Of a stretch of DNA of 64,000 bases, positions 56,887 to 64,000 are shown one piece after another (the first letter of the stretch is position 1; each line of letters opens with the position of its first letter). A program made the position numbers and the translations under genes. Under the pieces are notes generated by a model. That model made no database searches and had not been told where the DNA came from. It was given only the letters and a program-made list of their open reading frames with translations. This stretch comes from Metridium senile (taxonomy: Eukaryota > Cnidaria > Anthozoa > Actiniaria > Metridiidae), in the NCBI GenBank assembly GCA_949775045.1, contig OX459095.1, positions 20,392,311 to 20,456,310 on the forward strand, read 5' to 3'.

Positions 56887-59607
56887 TTACATAACAAAAC
56901 AGCGATTTTTACGATTGTCCATATGTTCAATGTTTCTCAAGAAATCTTGTGAAACTTCTAACTGTTGATCGATTAAAATGTACGAATCCACCAACGTTCT
57001 CGTTTGGACTGACATCTCAAAACTTCGTACTATGGAACATACATCTGGCGATAATGGTCGGCTCACACTCGGGATCACGTCGGATTCATTCGTAGATTCT
57101 TTTGATGACTCTTCGGGTGTGCTCGGTACTTCGGATTCTTTCGGTGTAACTTCGTTTTCTGTGTTGTTTTCTTGTTCAGATTGCGTTACTTCTGGCGTTG
57201 TTATGGTTGGTAACTCGTGGATGTCATGTTGTTGCGCGCTGTCTTTTGCAATCGGCATAGCAAGTAGAGAACTTTCATCACCCATTTCAATCAATGTAAT
57301 TTCACTTACGCTAAGGCTGCTGTCTTGTAAATCTTCGTGGTTTTCGTCTGCAGCGAGTTCTTCAGTTTCTTTTTCTGGTTCATCTAATTCTGTTTGCTCT
57401 GGCTGGGATTCTTCTTCGTTCGTACTTTCACTTTCGTTGTTCTCGAAGCTTTGATCGGGTTGTGTTTCTTCGACCTCGGTGCTTTTTTCTTCGGTTTGAA
57501 CATCTTTCTCGCAGGTAATTTCTTCATCTTTTAGAGGACTTTGTTCGATTTCCTGTGTATTAATATCATCACCATTCTCACTTAGTAAAATATCTTCGCT
57601 TTCTTTAGTTTCACAAAGTTCTAACTGTTCATCGTCTTTAGATAAATTTTCCTTGCTTTCTTTGATGCATTGATCAACATCTGGTTCTGCATTTTCTGGT
57701 GTTTCGTTGCTATCTTTTTGGTCTACGTTTGTTGTTTCTTCTGGTGTTTCTGCTGGCTTGTCGCTTTCTTCCTTCGGTGCTTGCTCTTCGGTGACATTTT
57801 CTTCTTTCTTAACGCTATTTTCACTGCCATCGTGTTCTTCGTCCTTTTGCAATTCTTTCTCGGTTTCGGCTCCTGTGATGGCTTTATATCCAGACGATGA
57901 TTTTCTTTTCTTTAAAGCTTTTGGTAGTTTCAAGCCAAGGACGCTTTTCTTTCGCTTTGATGAATTCTCCTGGGACTTTTCCTCTGGTTCGGACTGTTCT
58001 GTGGTCTCGTCGTTGGCTGTAGAGTCTTGTAGCTCTAATGGGCTGCTAATGTCGGATTTAGTCAGTGGTTTTGTTTCTTTCTTTGAACCTCTGATGTTTC
58101 TGCTAGATAGTTTACGAAGAAATCGTTTCTTTTTCTTTTTGGGTTTGGTGTCTTTCTCGTCGTTTTCTTCACCAGTCATGTCACCTGTTGCAGTAGTATA
58201 CTCGTCATCCGTTTTAACATCCCTTTGTTCAACATCGCTCACATTGTCAAGATCATTATCATCTTCATTGTTCTTGTCCATCGAAGCGTTCTCAACGTCA
58301 AGATCAGCATTTTCGACGTTGTTTTTGTCTTCGGTTTCAATGTTGTTCTCAACGCTATTTTTATCTTCAACAGGCAGCTCATGTTCAGGATCTTGTTGTG
58401 TTGTTGTTTCCTTTGGCTCATTCGATATTTTGTTTTCATCAGTAACAATATCAAATGGATGGACAGTTGTTTCTTCGCCGAAGCTTGCAGATCGTTTGCG
58501 AGGTTCAAGCTCATTCATATCATCATCATGATATTTCACAGTCTCAGCAAAGCTTACAGATCGTTTACGACGCTCCTCTTTAGACAAACGCGGTGAATTT
58601 TCACTGTTGGCATCCTCATCTCTATTGTTCTCTCCATCTTTCATCACGTCGTTATCGATGTCATTTTGCACGGCATCATCAGATTTCTGCTTTGTTTCTG
58701 TTTCTTTCGCTTTGGAATTCAATGCATCACTCGATCCTTCTTCTTTCTTTTTGGAGAAACTTGCCCAGCGTTTGAACTTTTTAGTGCGCGAGACTTTTTC
58801 CTTGCCCTCTTTGTCAGGGGATCCTTTATTCTTTTCTTTCACATCGCTCGATGCAGCGCTTTCGGACGTTTCGTCCTTCTGAGGTGAAGTACTTTCAGTC
58901 GATTCAGCTTGTGAAGAGTTCATCTCTTCTTTAGGTATCTCGTCGCTTTCTGGTGGATTCTCAGGTTCTTGTTTTTCATCCTTTTTCTCATCTTGCGCGG
59001 CGGTCGAGTTTTCTGACTCTGGGCTCGTTGCTTTAGACTTCTTTCTTTTTCTTCGGAAAGAAAGTCTACCTTTCTTCGACCTTTCTATTTCCAACTCTTT
59101 GTTGTCGCTAACTGGGCTTTCTTCGAGCTTTGCACTAGTAGTTAGCTCAGTTTCTTCCTTCATTTCCATCTCGGTGGACATTGTTGGACGAGTGCTCGAT
59201 GCTGCTTCGCTGACTTCTGCAATTGAGCTGTGTGTCGATTCCTGCACAGTACCTATGTAACAATCACAAGACGATATAAGCTACTTATATTGTTCGCCTG
59301 CCAAGGCAAATAATCCATTGTGTTATCGCTTACCTGTCATCGCTGTGTCCTTGGTCATCAGTTGAACATCATTTTTGTCGTGTACATTCGTGTTCTTCTT
59401 GACCTCTGTCATATTTAAACCAGAACTCGAACCAACAACATTGTTTTCAAGTAGCGGTTGAACTACTGTTTTATCATCTTCCTTCTTTACTTTTCTTTTT
59501 TTCTTCGATTTCTTGGCCATTTCTTCACCTCCTTTTCGCCTAGTTGCCCCTAAAAGAGCTTTGTACTTCTGAATTTGAGTCAAATTATCCTCGCCTCTAG
59601 CAGCCAT
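56887..59607 (-). CDS. acidic CaaX protein with MARCKS-like basic-Ser clusters
   Basis: Two exons on the minus strand: 59607-59334 (ATG at 59607, donor GTAAGC) and 59252-56887 (acceptor ATAG). The join is in frame and gives 879 residues. I do not recognise a named family. The protein is mostly Glu/Asp/Ser/Lys and surely disordered. It has recurring basic clusters with serines: KKGRLSFRRKRKKSK (about 151-165), TKKFKRWASFSKKK (about 248-261), RRKRSVSFAE and PRKRSASFGE (about 319-350), KKRFLRKLSSRNIRGSKK (about 466-483), KRKKSVLGLKLPKALKKRKS (about 524-543). They resemble the effector region of MARCKS, where PKC phosphorylation and calmodulin control membrane binding. The last residues are NRKNRCFVM, a CaaX box with Met at X, expected to be farnesylated. 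A role as a membrane-associated scaffold is inference. The neighbour at 61977-62930 looks related. Confidence 0.8.
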
Positions 59608-59756
59608 ATTCAAATGAAGACAAAATTTCACAGTCAAATAGTTCCTGACAAAAGATGTTACAGGTCAGCGAGTTCCCGTGCAACTACCAGTTGGAAAATT
59701 TGTCTTCTTTCAAAGTAATATTTTGCTGACCATAACAAAAAGGTGATGGTCTATTG

Positions 59757-59764
59757 TGACGTCA
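59757..59764. promoter_or_regulatory. CRE site upstream of the CaaX gene
   Basis: Perfect TGACGTCA within TTGTGACGTCACACC, 150 bp before the ATG at 59607. CREB/ATF sites at this distance are common in animal promoters. Confidence 0.55.
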
Positions 59765-61490
59765 CACCTCCCACGGGATCATTGCGTGATTGACAAGAAA
59801 AGTGCTTTAGTTGGCTCGTGGTCCAGTCACGTGACAACTCAGTATCGAAAATCATCTTTAATAGCCCTTATAGAAACATTGCGAAATGTAAAAACAACTC
59901 CAGAACAATGATATATCCTTTTTTGGAATTGAGAATATTTGTTGAGCAGCGTTTTTTTGAATGTTTTTGTGTAGCTTGTATTTTTTTATTGTTTTATTGC
60001 AGGCTTAGGTTCATTAACAGCCAGCCATTCATATTTCGTCACGATTCAAATTAGCATTTGAAAAGGCGAACAATAGGACCAAATGTAAGTCGGTTTTGTG
60101 TGACAAACCAATTTCCTTCGAACAAATTAACATTCAAAAACATCAACACAATATTATCATATAAAAACGTTTCCCCAAGGAGTCGAAATTAATTCTTAAC
60201 GAGAAAGTTTGAGTTTTTAGCCTAACAGTCGATTGGTTCCGAGATATTAAACAAAATTGTTGTTCTAAAAATAGTAGATCACGAAAACAACAAATAACAA
60301 CAATGGCTATATTCTACTGCCCCGGAAAATAATGTTCTTCCAGTTTTTGTTTGAAGATTAATCCATTTAGACCATCTACATCAATTAAGATAAAAAAAGG
60401 CAAACATTTGGAGCATGAGAAATAAAAAAAGTTAATGTTTCTTCAAACGTTTAGTGTGACATGAATTTACCGAGCTTTCTGGCCTTAGTGTCAATCATCA
60501 AGGATTACAAAGATTATTGTGAATTTTCCTTATACTTCAACAAACAATGGACTTTGAAATGAAGAAATTTTGTTCTTTAAAATGAAGAAATCTTGTTCTT
60601 TAAATGAAGAAATTTTGTTCTTTAAAATGAAGAAATTTTGTTCCTATACATTGACGAAATTATTTTGCACTAGATTGCAAATATTGACGTTTAAATCCAA
60701 CCTAAATCTGACGGGTGTTTTGACGGATTAAAATGCATCTGCCTTATAATTTTCCCGGATCCTAAATTTATCACATGACAATTTACGGTGTTGCAATTCT
60801 TTTTGCTTGAGATTAAAACTGTCAATTATATCGATAAGTTATGGAGCGAACTGTACTAAAGTATAGAGAAAAACATTTTCGTTTAATAAAAGAAAAGAAT
60901 AGTTTAAAAATGTAAATTTATTCTTAGGATCTGGCATGGTGTTTTGGTCTTTTACAAAAACAATACTCGTACAAAATCAGTAATTTATCTAGACAAAAAG
61001 GACTAGCTTATAAACTACATTATTAGAACCCTTAGTTGTCAGTGTTATTTTCTCGATCCAAGCATAATTTTTTGTAATATTTCAGTTCTTGAGTTCTAGC
61101 TGGTACATTTTTGTATCCGTATCAAAAAGTGAAACGGCAGTAATTTTAGAAATTTAGAATTTATAAAACTTAATTATTAGAACTCTGAGTTGTTTGTTAT
61201 TTTCTCGATCCAAGCATAATGTTTTTGTTATCTTTTCTTTGAGTTCTAGCTGGTAGATGTTTGTATTCGTATCAAAAAGGGAAACAGTAAATTAAGAAAA
61301 AAAACCCCGTCAGGATTGAATGTCAAGAGAAAAGAAAAAATACATTTGTTTACAACAAAGTTATTTCTCAAAGGAAAGTTAAATGAGTAAGCAAGCAATT
61401 AATGTAAACTTTGAACAGATAGTTGTTTAATCTGAATACTAAATGCTCGTTTGACGAAAACAACAATTCAAAGTCCAATTCTAAATGAAT
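59765..61490. other. intergenic and 3' flank, no gene recognised
   Basis: AT-rich DNA between the two minus-strand genes. Four AAATGAAGAAATTTTGTTCT tandem units lie at about 60556-60650. Two related segments (ATTTTCTCGATCCAAGCATA at 61048 and 61200) form a direct repeat of about 150 bp. Confidence 0.5.
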
Positions 61491-61491
61491 C

Positions 61492-61497
61492 TTTATT
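61492..61497 (-). promoter_or_regulatory. candidate polyadenylation signal
   Basis: AATAAA on the minus strand 480 bp after the stop codon at 61977. Position plausible, unproven. Confidence 0.3.
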
Positions 61498-61976
61498 TTT
61501 ATTTAAGTGGATTACTGATAATTATACATGGGATTACTACCGATAATAATATAAATACTATCAACAACAATCTTTCTTTTAAAAAGTGGCACTGACTTTT
61601 ATGTTTTTATATGTATAACTTTTGATAAAGTCAGTTACTAAAAACATGAAAAAAGCACGCAAATATATTATAAAAAAACTGCACATCCGCCCTGCTAAGT
61701 ATGTGTGTATTTATAAAGAAATTGCCTAGCTGGGCGCTTGTACAGATTCCCGTAAGAAAATGACTTGTATTTATATAATTTACATTTTTGACATTTTCTG
61801 TCTTAACTCTGATTTCTTAGTACTCAAAGTAAATAATTATTTGACATGTTTATATTGGCGAATCTCGTTCATAAACAAAACTGACTTTGTATCTTTGGAA
61901 AGTTCACGAGATAAAGAATAATAATAGCATAATTAATATACATCGACGGCAAAGTTCAAGTTCGTTTTTCAGTATT

Positions 61977-62930
61977 TTACACTTGAGTTTGTGTGCAAGA
62001 ATTGTTCTTGTTGTTTTCTTGAATGATATTTTTGAAGCAATGTGGATGTTTCTTGATAATGTAGATAATGACGGGTTTGAAGACTTGTTTGATTGTTTGC
62101 AGTGCTTTCTGTGCAATATCAACTGGCATGTGAGCTACTGTTGATATGTACGAAGGATTAGAATCATTTGCTTGCTCTTTCTCGTCGTTTTTGCCATCTT
62201 TTTTGATAACATCGACGTCTTCAATATTGGCTGTGATTGGTTGGATAGTTGGTGCTTCGTTATCTGATTGGTCAGCTGTTTCAGGTAGCTCACACTCTAT
62301 TTGTACATTTTGTACTTTGCCTGAATCTGAGTCCTCGCCGTCGTTTTCTTCTGGTTTTGTGTTTTCCTTTTCGTCTTCATTATCATTATCTTCCTTGTCT
62401 GCGTTCTCTTTTTTAGACTTTTTGGATTTTTTCATCTTGGAGAAAGAAAGTCGACGAAGGCGTCCTGGTTTTTTCTTTTTCCCTTCGGCTTTATCCAATG
62501 TCTCACTAGCCTCGACTTCTTTCTGAACTTCTTCTTCTTTAGGCTGTTCCTGTTGTTGTTCATCAACAGTTTCCTCGCATTTCCCTTCAACTTCAATAGT
62601 CTTTTCTTCGACTTCCTCCTCTTGTTGCTTGACGTCGGTCACCTCCATTTTGTTGGAATCACTTTTTCCTTCGTTGACCTGAATGTCCTCTTCCTTTGTC
62701 ATTTTCTTTGATTTCTTCTTCCTAGTTGACAGTCTACCAAGAATGCTTGACTTTTTTCTCTTAGGTTCAGTTATTGCTTCATCCTTTGCGTCGACTTGAT
62801 CTTTGCCTTTTTCTTCAGCATCATCGACTGTGATTTGTTCAAAAGACTCAGTGCTTTCGACAAGCTCTGTTTCCACAAATGTTTCTTCTTCAAACTCGTT
62901 GGGCTTGTTTACTTCAGTTTTCTCTGCCAT
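61977..62930 (-). CDS. acidic protein with basic-Ser clusters, second of the pair
   Basis: Single exon, ATG at 62930, 317 residues. Glu/Lys-rich and probably disordered. Two basic-Ser clusters stand out: KRKKSSILGRLSTRKKKSKK (57-76) and KKKKPGRLRRLSFSKMKKSK (151-170), matching KKGRLSFRRKRKKSK and KRKKSVLGLKLP of the neighbour, so a tandem paralogue is likely. The C-terminal part is less acidic and more hydrophobic (VDIAQKALQTIKQVFKPVII, about 270-289), then KKHPHCF and the end SCTQTQV, without a CaaX box. The hydrophobic end might bind membranes in place of a lipid. A TATA box lies about 95 bp upstream. No named family recognised. Confidence 0.78.
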   Translation of the reverse strand: MAEKTEVNKPNEFEEETFVETELVESTESFEQITVDDAEEKGKDQVDAKDEAITEPKRKKSSILGRLSTRKKKSKKMTKEEDIQVNEGKSDSNKMEVTDVKQQEEEVEEKTIEVEGKCEETVDEQQQEQPKEEEVQKEVEASETLDKAEGKKKKPGRLRRLSFSKMKKSKKSKKENADKEDNDNEDEKENTKPEENDGEDSDSGKVQNVQIECELPETADQSDNEAPTIQPITANIEDVDVIKKDGKNDEKEQANDSNPSYISTVAHMPVDIAQKALQTIKQVFKPVIIYIIKKHPHCFKNIIQENNKNNSCTQTQV

Positions 62931-63022
62931 CGTACTTGATTACTTACTGACTGACTGACTTGCTTTCTTACTAGAGCATAAGCCAAAGCTAGATAGATTG
63001 GTGAATCAATGTCGTGAGCACA

Positions 63023-63033
63023 GGCTTTATATC
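63023..63033 (-). promoter_or_regulatory. TATA box of the 317-residue protein gene
   Basis: The minus strand reads GATATAAAGCC, 93-103 bp before the ATG at 62930, leaving room for a 5' UTR of about 65 bp that contains repeated TCAG units (GTCAGTCAGTCAG). Confidence 0.6.
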
Positions 63034-64000
63034 AAAACAGAATCATCACGTGATCATACAACCATAACAAGGCGAACGACCTTCGATGACATAAGATGTT
63101 TATTTGCTAGCTTGTGTGTGTTCTATGTATGAAGGTCCAAGGCCGGGGACGGGTTCAAAGTCCGATTTCTTTAACACCTAACTTGCATTTTAATTATTCC
63201 CAAGAGGAAATAGAACTGATTATTCATCAAGATAGTTTAAAATCTATACCTTATATTAATTTTTTTAGTCGAAGTAGTAACGAAGCTATGGTTTCTCCAA
63301 GTAAAAATCCCGAAAACCGGTCTTGAAATTAACTCTCGTTCTTCAAATCACTCGGTCGCTTGGAGAAACATAACCTTGTTATTTTGACGATTATACTTAA
63401 TAGAGACACATCCATATTTATGTAGTTAAAACAACAATTCATTGACTATGTACAATGTTAATTGCACATTTTAGCAAATAATTTCTAGTAGTGCAAAAAA
63501 AAAAACTGTTATTTTGCCAGTTATTTCATTGCCAAGGCTATGTACTCAAGATATTAAAACTAGCTGAGTACACTTTGTAAGACTAGCTTAGCTGTCGGAT
63601 AGATAAATAAACACGACATGAGAAAACACGCGATATTGACAGTGGTGACAGTTCGATTCGACGTTGACCTCCGAGCAATTGACCAATACGATAATAAACG
63701 ATCGTAAGGAAGTCCAAGTTCAGTCAGTGATAGTATCAGATTTATTAGCAGTTTGTACATGTTATCATCAATTTAAAGATTATCGAAACAATGTCTTAAA
63801 ACAAAAAAATCAAATCAAACTTGTTTATCAGACTAGAGTGCAAATAATATACCCGTGAAACAAGTAGTAATAATTAGTACTAAATAATACACTAGAAAAA
63901 ATAGAATTAGTTTAAAATATCATTATTTAGTATTATTTATGATGCACGCTAATGTTGTAGTCTACCTTAAAGTTTCCTTTTTAAGATAATCCACAGGGAA
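63034..64000. other. right-end intergenic region
   Basis: No supported gene. Short open frames lack ATG context and family features. AGACTAGAGTGCAAATAATA (63830) and the end near GCACGCTAATGTTGTAGTCT (63963) may be the decayed ends of a small element related to the GTACAAACACT family. Confidence 0.4.

Noticed and set aside
57707..58531. 274-codon plus-strand Ser/Phe-rich frame, with others at 56978-57454 and 62146-62526
   Set aside because: Shadows of the minus-strand acidic genes: Glu/Lys codons read as Ser/Phe on the other strand.
63114..63326. 70-codon frame at the right end
   Set aside because: No ATG start, no family features, no supporting context.

Overview
This is a eukaryotic window. 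It has genes split into many short exons with GT-AG introns, AT-rich non-coding DNA, long microsatellites, an intact CR1-like LINE, tRNA-derived SINEs and dozens of short inverted-repeat transposons (MITEs). The coding genes are animal-like. The mix of repeat families (hammerhead-like Penelope motifs, TTAA-target foldbacks, recurrent CCAAT/GCGC motifs) makes a cnidarian, probably an anthozoan, my best guess. That is inference, not proof.

The main content is a tandem pair of two-pore channel genes (TPC, closest to vertebrate TPCN1) on the + strand. Copy A (139-8726) enters from the left edge, so only its last 12 exons are present. Copy B (12865-50863) is complete: 27 exons, all phases compatible, 798 predicted residues. 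The 3' halves of A and B match in exons, introns and downstream DNA (about 1-10645 against 41598-56022), so this is a fairly recent segmental duplication. The two copies differ by many transposon insertions. Several have a visible empty site in the other copy. A 2-bp deletion in the last exon of B removes about 45 residues from the C-terminus. In both copies a leucine occupies the position of the third gating arginine of the second voltage-sensor S4 helix, which suggests a voltage-independent channel. The PI(3,5)P2-binding arginines and both selectivity filters are conserved.

The introns of copy B carry most of the mobile DNA. Intron 1 holds a relic foldback, hAT-like and LINE fragments, a 9-bp minisatellite and a 72-bp tandem array. 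Intron 2 holds the 4.5-kb LINE followed directly by a Tigger/pogo-type MITE. Intron 7 (7.1 kb) holds a possible 6.7-kb element with a TTA target duplication, inside which are a 104/132-bp satellite and a TTAA-class element. Intron 12 holds TA tracts and two related Tc1-like elements. Downstream of B lies a 1.9-kb foldback palindrome nested in a hAT-like element.

The right end (56887-62930) carries two head-to-tail minus-strand genes. They encode highly acidic, probably disordered proteins (879 and 317 residues) with repeated Lys/Arg-Ser clusters resembling the MARCKS effector region. The first ends in a CaaX prenylation box. A CRE site and a TATA box lie upstream of the respective genes. A small possible gene (9835-10140, minus) with an NRF1-type site lies between the two channel genes.
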